NCBI GenBank assembly: GCA_041738135.1
Contig: JBGSQK010000074.1
Coordinates: 35,073 to 99,072 of the forward strand
Reading direction: 5' to 3'
Source of the DNA: JAGOMX01 sp041738135
GTDB taxonomy: Bacteria; Pseudomonadota; Alphaproteobacteria; JAGOMX01
DNA: 64,000 nt
Position numbers and translations under genes: made by a program. The notes below the pieces were generated by a model that was given only the letters and a program-made list of their open reading frames with translations, did not search any database and was not told the origin of the DNA. Positions 25,872 through 36,200 of the stretch are shown in pieces (positions within the stretch are counted from its first letter, which is position 1; every line of letters begins with the position of its first letter).

Positions 25872-26798
25872 TTATAGTCCCACTAGTTTACGCGCAAATT
25901 CCTCTGGATTAAAGGGGCTTAAATCTTCTGCTGACTCGCCCACACCAATGGCATAGATGGGCAGTTTGAATTTATCGGCCAAACTAACCAAAACACCACC
26001 TTTGGCCGAGCCATCAAGCTTGGTCATGATCAGACCATCAATCTGTGCGGCCTCTTGGAACAACTGCACCTGCGAGTGAGCATTCTGCCCCGTAGTTGCA
26101 TCCAGCACCAACAAACAATGATGCGGGGCATCCGGTACTAATTTTTGAATAACCCGACGGATTTTACCCAGCTCATCCATCAGATTGCTTTTGTTCTGCA
26201 ATCTACCAGCCGTATCGATAATCAAAATGTTATCGCCAGCTTTAATGGACTTTTCCAAGGCATTAAACACCAAACCCGCCGCATCCGCTTGAGCTGCCGC
26301 AGATTCAACCGGCACATTGGCTCTTGACCCCCAGCTCACCAGCTGTTCCACCGCCGCCGCCCTAAAGGTATCGGCTGCCACCAGTCTGACTTTTAAGCCA
26401 CGATCCTGCCATTGTTTTGCAAACTTACCCACTGTGGTGGTTTTGCCGCTGCCATTTACACCCACCACAAGGATTACATGTGGCTTATGCAATTCATTTA
26501 CCACCAGCTCTTTGGCAACGGGTTTCAAGATAGGAACCAGTACGTCCACCAGTGCCTGTTTTATTTCTTGCTCAGTAACTTCTTGATTGAATCGAGAATT
26601 AGCGATTTCTTGAATGAATTTGCTGGACACATGGATGCCAATATCCGTCTGTATGAGCAGTTCTTCCAGCTCCTCCAAAACCTCAGCATCCAACTTACGT
26701 TTAAGTATGATAGACGTAATGCCTTCCGTAATGGCTGTGGAAGATTTCTTTAGGCCTTCCGTAAGTCTTTTCAGCCAGCTCTTCTTTTCTTCTGCCAT
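25872..26798 (-). CDS. ftsY: signal recognition particle receptor FtsY
   Basis: A 308-residue SRP-family GTPase that docks ribosome-SRP complexes to the Sec translocon. N domain helices (about 1-90), then the G domain: P-loop GVNGSGKTTTVGK, ADTFRAAA, DTAGR, and TKLDGSAKGG. The acidic N-terminal A domain of E. coli FtsY is absent, as is usual in alphaproteobacteria. First of the ftsY-amn-thioesterase run. Confidence 0.96.
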   Translation of the reverse strand: MAEEKKSWLKRLTEGLKKSSTAITEGITSIILKRKLDAEVLEELEELLIQTDIGIHVSSKFIQEIANSRFNQEVTEQEIKQALVDVLVPILKPVAKELVVNELHKPHVILVVGVNGSGKTTTVGKFAKQWQDRGLKVRLVAADTFRAAAVEQLVSWGSRANVPVESAAAQADAAGLVFNALEKSIKAGDNILIIDTAGRLQNKSNLMDELGKIRRVIQKLVPDAPHHCLLVLDATTGQNAHSQVQLFQEAAQIDGLIMTKLDGSAKGGVLVSLADKFKLPIYAIGVGESAEDLSPFNPEEFARKLVGL

Positions 26799-26861
26799 AG
26801 GTATGCCCTCTCAGGGGTGATTCTTTGTTCTGTTGGACGTATACTTTCAGGCAATAAAATT

Positions 26862-27006
26862 ATGGCCGACACCCCCGTTATGGAGAGGAGCCTAGCGACG
26901 AGCCATCCTGTATATAATGTGCCGCTTACGGCTCCGAAACTATACAGAGCCGCAAGCGGCGCAATATGCGCTGGATGGCACGCCCTGAAGGGCTCTCCAT
27001 GACAGT
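26862..27006. repeat. palindromic repeat type C
   Basis: GTTATGGAGAGGAGCC (from 26878) pairs imperfectly with GGCTCTCCATGAC (to 27003); internally GCCATCC and GGATGGC, and CCGCTTACGGCTC and GAGCCGCAAGCGGC, form further arms. It fills most of the 308-base gap between ftsY and the SEC-C gene. Confidence 0.75.
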
Positions 27007-27106
27007 TGCGGAAACTATTATCTTATTGCTTGAGACATACTACCTGAGACCCATGTGGCGGGCAAGTGATTAAAGGACCTACAGGAAAGGGGGCTTTCGT
27101 CCACAC

Positions 27107-27733
27107 TTAGTCCATGCAGCATTTTTTGTATTTCTTACCGCTGCCACATACACAAGGATCATTGCGGCCCGTTTTGGGTTCGAGGCGAGTTATGGTTTCA
27201 CCGTGAGCATGCCCACAACCAGCGTGGTGCACATGTTCGTGATGGTGATCGTGATCATGATCATGACCGCAGCCTTCGTGATGGACGTGGTTACCTTCTT
27301 CATCATATTCGTCTGCAAACTGTTGCATGGCTTCAAGTAAATTGACCATGCATATTTGTAGCAAATCGTAATCGATCGGTTCTTCGATGATGGTTTTCGC
27401 TTCATCGGTCATCTCATAGGCCTTAAGAAAATCATCGCGGACAAATTCTCTTATAATACTGAGGCGTTTGGATTTTTCTTCGTCTGATACAGTAAGCTCT
27501 TCCTCAGCAAAAGATTCTTGGATAAATTCCTTAAGAATGCTTAATTCAGTGGGATCCACTGCTTTCTCATGTGGTTCCAGAGATAATTCACCCATTTCAT
27601 CCATGTAAATTTTGTTGAGCCGCATATAGGCATGCAATGCAAAAACCTCATGGCGTTGCTGCGGATCCCTTAAATCAGGTTTCTCCATATCTTCTTCGAT
27701 AAAATCATCAAAATCCATTGCTTGGTTTGTCAT
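27107..27733 (-). CDS. SEC-C motif protein with His-rich linker
   Basis: A 208-residue protein. ATG 27733 follows AAAGGA; the upstream TTG at 27763 is rejected. The N-terminal part is acidic and helical, a linker (about 160-185) is rich in His, Asp and Cys, and the C-terminus is a zinc-binding SEC-C motif (GRNDPCVCGSGKKYKKCC). SEC-C motifs occur at the SecA C-terminus and in YchJ/YecA-like proteins. The His-rich linker suggests metal binding or storage. The 308 bases after the stop hold repeat type C. Confidence 0.8.
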   Translation of the reverse strand: MTNQAMDFDDFIEEDMEKPDLRDPQQRHEVFALHAYMRLNKIYMDEMGELSLEPHEKAVDPTELSILKEFIQESFAEEELTVSDEEKSKRLSIIREFVRDDFLKAYEMTDEAKTIIEEPIDYDLLQICMVNLLEAMQQFADEYDEEGNHVHHEGCGHDHDHDHHHEHVHHAGCGHAHGETITRLEPKTGRNDPCVCGSGKKYKKCCMD

Positions 27734-27894
27734 GTGTAATCCTTTAAATATATTTTTTCTCAATTAACCAAAAATATCAATTTATTGCAATGAAAATATG
27801 GATTTTGCATCACTAAAAACTGGACCTTTTTCAACAAAACGCATATAAGGTTATGTTATTGGATTAACTTTCAAATCAAGGCTGAATTAAAAGC

Positions 27895-28665
27895 ATGATC
27901 GACTCTATACTTGCATCTTTACAAACCACGTCGCCGGAATTTGTTTCCTTGTGCATGTTGTTGATGAGCGGAATGGGCTGTTTGATGTTGTTTAGGGCCT
28001 TTGGTTTATTTGGTCTTTACAGTTTTATTTCGTTGTCCGTTATTGCAGCGAATCTTCAGGTGTTGAAAGCAGCTCAGTTTTCGTTTCTCCAGGAACCTGT
28101 GGCGCTGGGCACCATCGTCTTTGGCTCCACCTATATGGCCACCAACATAATTACAGAACACTACGGCCGTAAAGATGCTGAACGAGCCGTCTGGATTGGG
28201 TTTGCCTCCATGTTCTTTATGACCATTATCATGCTCATGACCTTGGGTTGGCCCAAGCTAGGCGGCGGCGGTGAAAATGTTCGTTTTGATGAAGCCCATG
28301 ATGCCATTGCCACATTATTCATGCCGGCTCCGGCTATTTTCTTGGCCAGTTTTATTTCCTATATCGTCAGCCAATATAACGACATATGGATCTTCTCGTT
28401 GATGAAGAACATTACCCGAGACCGTATGCTATGGCTCAGAACCAATGTGGCCACATTCGTATCAGCCTTTATCGATTCAACCATCTTCAGCTTTTTGGCC
28501 TGGTATGTGTTTGCACCAGAACCGTTCAGTATTTCCACCATTTGGTACACCTATATCCTAGGCACATACGTTTTCCGGTTAGCCCTGTCGGTCTTTAATA
28601 CGCCCTTTGTCTATCTATCTTATTCTTTTAAACCTAAAGAGAAGTTTATTATTCGCCATGTCTAA
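27895..28665 (+). CDS. yhhQ: queuosine precursor transporter (YhhQ/VUT family)
   Basis: A 256-residue inner-membrane protein with about six to seven hydrophobic segments and the family signatures GSTYMATNIITEHYGRKDAERAVWIG and NDIWIFSLMK. YhhQ carries preQ0/preQ1 across the inner membrane. Its last eight bases overlap tgt (ATGTCTAA), so precursor uptake and base exchange are co-translated. No queuosine synthesis genes occur here, consistent with salvage. Confidence 0.88.
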   Translation: MIDSILASLQTTSPEFVSLCMLLMSGMGCLMLFRAFGLFGLYSFISLSVIAANLQVLKAAQFSFLQEPVALGTIVFGSTYMATNIITEHYGRKDAERAVWIGFASMFFMTIIMLMTLGWPKLGGGGENVRFDEAHDAIATLFMPAPAIFLASFISYIVSQYNDIWIFSLMKNITRDRMLWLRTNVATFVSAFIDSTIFSFLAWYVFAPEPFSISTIWYTYILGTYVFRLALSVFNTPFVYLSYSFKPKEKFIIRHV

Positions 28666-29878
28666 ATTCAGTTTTAAAGTTACAAAGCAATCATCAGAAA
28701 CCGCAGCCCGTTTGGGTGTGCTAACCACGCCTCACGGCGCTGTAGAAACACCAGCTTTCATTTTTTGCGCCACCAAGGCCGCCATTAAGGGCGCAACGCC
28801 AACGCAAATGAAAGATGCGGGCACGCAGATTATTTTGTCCAACACTTACCACCTCATGCTACAGCCCGGCGGGGAGCTTGTGGAGCGCATGGGCGGTCTG
28901 CACAAGTTCATGGGCTGGGACGGCCCCATGTTGACCGATTCAGGCGGATACCAGATTTTCAGCCTAGGCCATGGCTCCGTATCTGAAGAGATTAAGGGCA
29001 AGCGCAATGGTCCAAAAAACCGTTCGCTTAAACTTATCACGGAGGAGGGGGCTACTTTCAAGTCCTATATGGGCGGCAAGATCTATACCTTAACCCCTGA
29101 AAGCTCCATAAAAATACAACGCCAACTGGGCGCAGACCTAATCGTGGTGTTAGACGAATGCACCCCCTTTAACGTAGACAAATCTTATACGGAACGCTCC
29201 ATGCATATGAGCCACCGTTGGGCCGTGCGCAGTCTTAATGAGTTTAACCGTCTCAACGAAGACGGCAAGCAAGCGCTTTACGGTATTATACAAGGCGGCG
29301 TTTACGAGGATTTACGTGAAGCCGGCACAGACTTCGTCAACAGCCAACCCTTCTTCGGCCATGCCGTCGGCGGCTCGCTCGGCGCCAGCAAAGACCAAAT
29401 GGAAGACATCGTAAGCTACACCATGTCACGCCTCAGCAGAGACAGACCCGTACACCTTCTGGGCATAGGCGGCATCCGCGACATCTTCCACGGCGTAGAG
29501 CAGGGCATAGACACCTTCGATTGCGTACACCCCACACGCCTGGCCCGCCACGGCGGCGCCTTAGTGCGCGCCAAACATTGGCACGATCAACCCTACAAAG
29601 GCTCCGACCACCTCAACATGCGCAACGCCATCTACCGAGAAGACCCACGCCCCATCGACGCAGATTGCTCCTGCGAGACATGTCGTAACTACAGCCGAGC
29701 CTACATCCACCACCTGTTCAAAGCCGACGAACTCCTAGGCCTGACAGCGCTGACGGTACATAACGTGGCATTAATGAACGACCTGCTCAAAGCCATCCGG
29801 ACAGCTATTGCTGAGGATAGGTTGCAAGCGGAGAAAGCGAATTGGTTGGTGAGTGCGGCGGATGTGATTGCGGCGTAG
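28658..29878 (+). CDS. tgt: queuine tRNA-ribosyltransferase
   Basis: A 406-residue enzyme that swaps G34 for preQ1 in GUN-anticodon tRNAs. ATG 28658 (MSKFSFKV) is chosen over the longer 28607 frame, which would overlap yhhQ. Motifs: NTYHLMLQPG, DSGGYQIFSLG (substrate pocket), nucleophile Asp in VLDECTPF, GGSLGASK, HLLGIGG and the zinc cluster CSCETC with a following His. The end has a duplicated-looking hydrophobic tail. Confidence 0.96.
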   Translation: MSKFSFKVTKQSSETAARLGVLTTPHGAVETPAFIFCATKAAIKGATPTQMKDAGTQIILSNTYHLMLQPGGELVERMGGLHKFMGWDGPMLTDSGGYQIFSLGHGSVSEEIKGKRNGPKNRSLKLITEEGATFKSYMGGKIYTLTPESSIKIQRQLGADLIVVLDECTPFNVDKSYTERSMHMSHRWAVRSLNEFNRLNEDGKQALYGIIQGGVYEDLREAGTDFVNSQPFFGHAVGGSLGASKDQMEDIVSYTMSRLSRDRPVHLLGIGGIRDIFHGVEQGIDTFDCVHPTRLARHGGALVRAKHWHDQPYKGSDHLNMRNAIYREDPRPIDADCSCETCRNYSRAYIHHLFKADELLGLTALTVHNVALMNDLLKAIRTAIAEDRLQAEKANWLVSAADVIAA

Positions 29879-29893
29879 GCTCTTTTTTAAGAA

Positions 29894-29940
29894 AATATGA
29901 CATTCTCATGTCATGATTTACGACATGCTCATGTCATATG
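29894..29940. promoter_or_regulatory. two tandem TGACAT-CATGTCA dyads after tgt
   Basis: ATGACAT-TCTC-ATGTCAT (29897-29914) and GACATG-CTC-ATGTCAT (29922-29936) are two adjacent inverted repeats of the same half-site. They may be a protein-binding site or a terminator-like structure for tgt; no ordinary T run follows. Confidence 0.4.
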
Positions 29941-29976
29941 CTAAACATGAACGTGATGTATTTAGTCTGAGTGTAG

Positions 29977-30159
29977 CCACTCACCAAAAACCTCGTCATC
30001 CAGAGCGCGCCTCCGCGAAGCGGAGGAAGCGTGGGATCCAGCGTATGTGCGCGAGCGCATGCGAGCTCCGTATTAAAGTACAATCGAGTTCGCATGCACT
30101 CACACTTTTGCGCTGGATCCCACGCAGCAACGCTACGCTTGTGCTGCTCTGGATGACGG
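29977..30159. repeat. nested palindromic repeat, type A, copy 4
   Basis: The outer arms CGTCATCCAGAG (29994) and CTCTGGATGACG (30148-30159), inner GGATCCAGCG and CGCTGGATCC, and a central GAGCGCATGCGAG inverted repeat match copy 1, but the side arms are swapped, so it is inverted relative to copy 1. The flank TCACCAAAAACCTCGTC resembles copy 1's. It lies between convergent tgt and the ankyrin gene. Confidence 0.85.
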
Positions 30160-30227
30160 CTTTAGAAAATACTTTTATCCGTCTACTATTTCTTTGTCTG
30201 CGTAATATTATGCACTTACCAAAGCTA

Positions 30228-33200
30228 CTATTTAGCCCCTTTAGCCTCAAGTATGTCTATAACCTTCTTTAAATTACGAAGTATCAAGATCTCAGGCGGT
30301 GTGTCAGCATCTGCTGTAGCATATAAGTTATTGTCGTGTTGCGCCAGGTAGGTTTGTGTAGGCTTGTTGGATTCGAGAAATATATTCTGAAGACTTTTTG
30401 CCTGACTTAGGGGCGTTCCCGAGGTCCCACCTTTATATGTCATTTCCTTATTCAATTCTACATTATGAGAGAGCAATAACTCAACCATGACAACAGATCC
30501 TGACTTAGCAGCTGTGCCTAATGGCGTAAAGCCATATTCTCCTCCGGCATTGATATCAACGCCTATAGCAATGAGTTCTCGAGCCAGGGTTAGGTCGTTT
30601 TTCTCAATGGCCGCATTTAGCAAGTAGACGCTTCCTTTGTCTTTATAATTAAGAGCAATGCCTTTTTGAGTCAAATACTGAACGATATTCACATCTGGTA
30701 CTGATGAGAAAACATGGTCCGTAGGCTTTTTGCCGTTGTTATCCTCTATGCTAAGATCGGCTCCTTGGTTTTCCAAAAACTGGAACATCTCAAGCCGTCC
30801 TCGTTCTGCCACGTGACTGATTGGTGTGCGTCCATTGGCATCTTTTGCATTGATAGAAAACCCTCTGTCCAATAATTCCTGAACGTAATTAATATTTCCA
30901 TATCCTCGTAAAGCGGTATATGAAAGTAAAGCCGCTTTTTCTAGTTCTGACAATTGACTCAAGTTTATCTTTTCCAATAGATAATCAACTATTGAAGAGT
31001 GCTTGTGGATGGCTGCATGGTACAGGGGAGATAGGCCCGCATTGTCTTTAATGGTTATGTCTGCACCTTTTGACGCTAGCATTTCAAATGATCTCGTATT
31101 ACCTGAAATAGCTGCATGGCATAAAGGCGTTAGGCCATTGTTATCTGCTATGTTAGGATCAGCTCCTGCAAACAGCAGCTTTTCAATAGCATCCTCATAC
31201 TGAGCGTTGACGGCAAGGGTCAATGGCGTCTCGCCAGCGTTGTTTCTTGCATTAACGTTGGCTTGCTTTTCTATTAGAAAAAGGATCAGTTTCTCTCCAT
31301 CCCAGCTATTCCTCATATTTTTTACTGTGCTGCCCAATGGAGTATTGCCTTCCAGATCCTGGGTATCAATCTGGGCCCCGTTGTTCAAAAGAAATTCCAT
31401 AGATGTTGTATTTGCTGCATCGCAGGCCAAGCGAAAGGCTGTGCATCCGGCTCTGTCTTTTGTGTCTACTTGAAATCCTTTAGACAGAATAAGCTTTAAG
31501 TTTTCAACTCGGCAAGTGTTCGCTGTTCTGCCCAGTAAGGTTTTTCCATCTTTATCAGTGGTATGCAAGTTTGCGCCTTTATTTAGAAGAAGTTCTGCTG
31601 CTTTCGTCTTGCCGGCTATGCATGCCACCATCAAAGCCGTTTCACCACTGTAATTGGCTTGTTCCAAATCGACGCTTTGATCCAACAGCCATGTAATAAC
31701 CTGAACACTTCCTTCTCTAGCAGCAAGGCTTAATATGGCATGCCCAAACTTATCCTTAGCGTTGATATCCACGCCTTTGTCTATGACAAACTTCAACTCA
31801 TTGAGAAGATCATTTTTAGCGCAATAGTGAGCCAAGTTGCAACCGTCGTTATCAATTACAGTGATATCTGCACCATTTTTTAACAGATATTCAAAGATTT
31901 CCTTATATTTACATGCTGAAAATAGCGGCGTTTTGCCGAACTTGTCCTTTTCATTTGGGTCTAGTCCGATTTCAACCAGCATCTGAGCTACTTCTGTTCG
32001 ACCTAATGAGCAAGCTTTGTGAAGGCTTGTTGCACCAAACTGATCTTTAGCATGCTTATTAGCCCCCTCATCCAATAGAAATTTCAACAGATCTAGGTGG
32101 CCCCATAAAGCAGCTTTCATCAGCGGTGTTTGTTCATCTTTATCCCTGCTATCAATAGATGTGCCCCTTTTGATTAGTGCCTTGAAGAGTTGCAAGCTAC
32201 CTTTCTCAGCTGTTTTCGTTAGAAGGTTAGCTGCCGGCTGGCCTGGCGTTACTGTATCAGCTTGAATAGCTTCAAAATGCGCGATAACTTCCGTTGATTG
32301 ATTTCCCACAGCCCTCATATAAGGGGTTTCGCCGCTGGCATTTACCGCTTTGGGGTCTAAACCTTGTTCCAAAAGATATTTAACAATAGCGAGTCCATTT
32401 ATATCTGCTGCATCATGCAGGTAAGTGTTCTGAGATGCATCTGTTTCATTTATATTTGCGCCCATTTTAACAAGCCACTTTAACATATCTAGTTGACCGC
32501 CCATAATTGCTGAATTTAAAACTGTAACGCCATATTTAGTGCGCCTATCAATGGGAATTCCTATTTTGATAAGGGCTGTGACGGATGGTAGATTTCCGTC
32601 CTTGATAGAGTATTTAAGAAGTTGGTCTGCAGGATCTCCTGGTGTAATTATGTCAGCTTCTTTGGCCTCAAGATACTCGATGACTTCTGCAGATTTAAAC
32701 TTAAGAGCTGTCATATATGGCGTTTCCCCCTGATCATTTACCGCCTTAGGGTCTAAGCCTTGTTCCAATAGAAATTTAACAACGGCGAGTTTGTTCATGC
32801 GTGCTGCATCATGCAGGCCAGTGTCATTATTGTTATCCTTAGCGTGTCTATTCACACCCGAGTCTACAAGGTATTTCAAAAGCTCCAAGTTATCGCCAGC
32901 AATAGCTGAAATGAATGGGGTGTCGCCATATCTATTCGTGCTCTCAATGCTTTCGCCTTTGCCCAGGAGAAATTTCACTATCCCGACGGAGCCCTGAGAT
33001 GCTGCCCATGAAATAAGCGAGTCATCGTTTCTATCTTTAGTTTTAATATCCCCGCCATTCTCCAAAAGAATAAGAATCATTTCAGGTTTAGGAAAAGATA
33101 TCTTCATGGCTATCTGCATAAGAGTCTGGCCTGATGCATTCCTGTAACTAAAGTCCATACCTCTCAAGGCCAATGTCTTTAAAACATTCGTATGTTCTTT

Positions 33201-36200
33201 TTCCACCGCCCAAGCTAGCAATGGTTGACCATCCTTAAGTACTGCGTTGGTGTCAGCACCACGTTCAATAAGCAACTGAACAAGCTCATTATCATTTTTT
33301 CCTGCTGCCCAGCCAATTAAACTATCTCCAGCCGCTTCTTGTGAATTCTCTTCAACTTTAACATAATCATTTATATCGAGTCCCAGTTCTACAAGATACT
33401 TCACCATTACCACACTGTCTCTTTGTGTGGCTAAACTTAACAATGAATCGCCTTTGTTATTTTTCGTATTGATATTAGCTCCGTTTTCCACCATGAACTT
33501 AGCGCAATCTAAATGCCCCCCACTTACGGCTCCCTCTAGGGGGGTGCATCCGTCTGCATTCCTTATGTTTAGGTCTACTTGGTTAGATACAAGATATTGT
33601 AGAACATCAAGTTTTCCGTTTCTTGCTGCGAGAGATAGTGGGGTTATTCCATGCTCATTAGTATCATCGATTTTTAAGCCCTTTTGATGCAGCTCTTTCA
33701 CTACATCCAGACAGCCATTAAAAGCCGCAAGCGCGAGAAGTGAGTTACCGTGAACGTCTTTTTCTAGTATATCCACATTGCCTAAGCTCGATAAATATTC
33801 AGCCACATCGGTTTTTCCACGAGATAGAGCATTACCAAATGTGGTAAGACCCTCATTGTCCAGAGCTAATCTATCCGCTCCTTTTTGCACCAATGCCTGA
33901 ACGGCATCCAGTTTTCCATTAATCGCCGCAATGCACAAGACGCTTTTGCCTACACTGTCCTTCGTATCAACATTTACTTTTCTGTCCACAAGGAATGCCA
34001 TCGCTTCCAAGTTTCCATAGGAAGCAGCAGTTGAGAGTGGCGTCCTGCCCGAGCCGTTCCTTGAGTCCAGATTGGCACCTGCCTCGGCCAGACATGTAAG
34101 TATTTTCACATTATTGTGCTGAGACGCTATGGAGACGGCTGTTTCCTTAAAGAAGTCGCAGGAATCTAAAGCAGCCCCAGCGGCAACCAGATACTCTACG
34201 GCCTCATAGTTATTAGCTTGCACAGCCTTTAAGAGTGCCGAACTATTGTAAGTTTTATCTGCCACGTAATCTTTCTGAAAGCTAACAATCAAATCATCCA
34301 GGCCGATGTCGTCTAAGCTCTGCTGATCTTGTATGGCATACCATCGTGCAATAAAATCATCGCGAAAATTAAAGTTTGATTTGCTACGGATATATTTATC
34401 AACAAGGCCTAAGGCGCTATCAGAATTCTTAAAAGCAGCTTGGTTACTCAGAAGGAAATGTGCTGCATTCTCATTACCGTTTTGCACTTGTTTCTCTAAA
34501 TATTCTTCTAATACACCCAAGCCCTTTTTAGAAGGCTCTCCGCCTAGACAGATAAATAGTTGAGCAAAACCCTTTTTAGGGTGTACGTGCTGCATCCATC
34601 TATGAAGCAAAGTCCGAATGTTGCTATAGTCTGGATTGCTCTTTAACTTGTCAGCTATTTCTATTTCTGTCTTATCCATCTGCGCTTTAATAAGGACCTT
34701 AATATCCTTGGGTTTCTTTAACGCAGCGGCATTTTGAATGAGAATGTAAGAATCTATGATGATATCAATGTCATATTCATTGGTGAGAACCTCATTAATG
34801 TCTTGAGTAGGGAATTTCTTTTCCACCTCATCGGCAAATTTCTTAGCGGCTGGTGAATTAAGGTCCAGTATCCTCAGATTCTTGTGCACATTAATCTGCA
34901 GTGGTACAACAATGCCTTCCTCTTTAGCGTAAGTCTGTGCTGTGCTTACATCTTTAGCCGTATAAAAACCCCTGCCACAAGCTGCAATTCCTTGTCCGGA
35001 TTTGCTGACTAAAAAGCCATTGCGCATCATATTAATCACATTGATCAGATCCGGTGTGCCGTGTTGAACAGTTCCATTCTCAGTATGTTTGGTAATAAAG
35101 TCTTCTACAGACATCAAAATATGGCCTGATTTCAAATCGCCCTTATCATCACGGCGTAATTGAATGTTTTTGGTCTCTAAAAATTCCGCAGCAGGTGGAA
35201 GTATCTTTGTGTTTTTTGATTTAAATTTATCGGATAACTGTTTTGCTGACTGTCTTACTTTTAGGTTCACAGTCCCTCTCTCAGGCTTTGCCAAAAGGTT
35301 GTGGGCAGAACCTTCACGTGCATTTCGAATCATTTTTTCAATTTGTTCTTCTGCTTCCGACGAGAAAAGACCTTTTTCGCATAGTGCCCTTAGTTCGGCG
35401 TCTAGAATGATCTCTCCCGCTTCATCATAGCGGGAGAAGGGTATCTCAAGTAGTGGTCGCAAGGCTCTTATGGTTTGTTTGTCAGGCGTCGGCGTGCCGT
35501 CTTTTCCGGTCAAATACTGTAAATTGCTCTTAAAGAAAACATCAAGAATATCCTGATGGTCATCAGGCATACGAATTTTATGTTCCACTAGATCAAAAGC
35601 GAGCCAATCCAATGTCAGGCCACCTTGTAATACGGCGCTTCTGTCGCCTTTAGTGCCAATCTGTTTTTGATAGTCCTGTACATCGCCCACTGGTACGACG
35701 GACTTCTTTATCTTTGATTTGTCTTTCGTAAGCCCAAGAAATGATTGTGCGCTATTTATAAAGTGAGTGACGAGCTTGATAATGCTGTATTTAATGTTGT
35801 CTGTCAGTGACTCTGAAAAATCAATAAGGATGTCAAAGTCACTGCTGATGCCAAGGGTTTTGAGAAAGTGGCGACGCTTTGTCGGTTGCTCTTTTGTTAA
35901 ACGTAGCAGAGTGTTTTTAACGATCGTGTCAGTTGGATCAGGGTTTTTGCCACTTTCATTGGCCTGTATCAAGCTGCGCTCGACGGCTCGGTATAATTTT
36001 TTGTAGTCATATCCCAGCAGGCTTCGCACCATACCGCCCGCCACGTACACCTTGGCGCCCGGATCTTGTTTGTGTACCAACTCAACAATCTTCTTGAAAA
36101 AATCATCATATTCAAGGGCAGTATTTGGTTCGGTGTGATGGGGGATTTGCAGGCCAGCAAGTATGGAGGCAAAAGATTGTTCCACCAAATGCAAGCGCTC

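Noticed and set aside
20341..30159. CRISPR array
   Set aside because: Copies are far apart, inverted and internally nested, with no regular spacers or cas genes.
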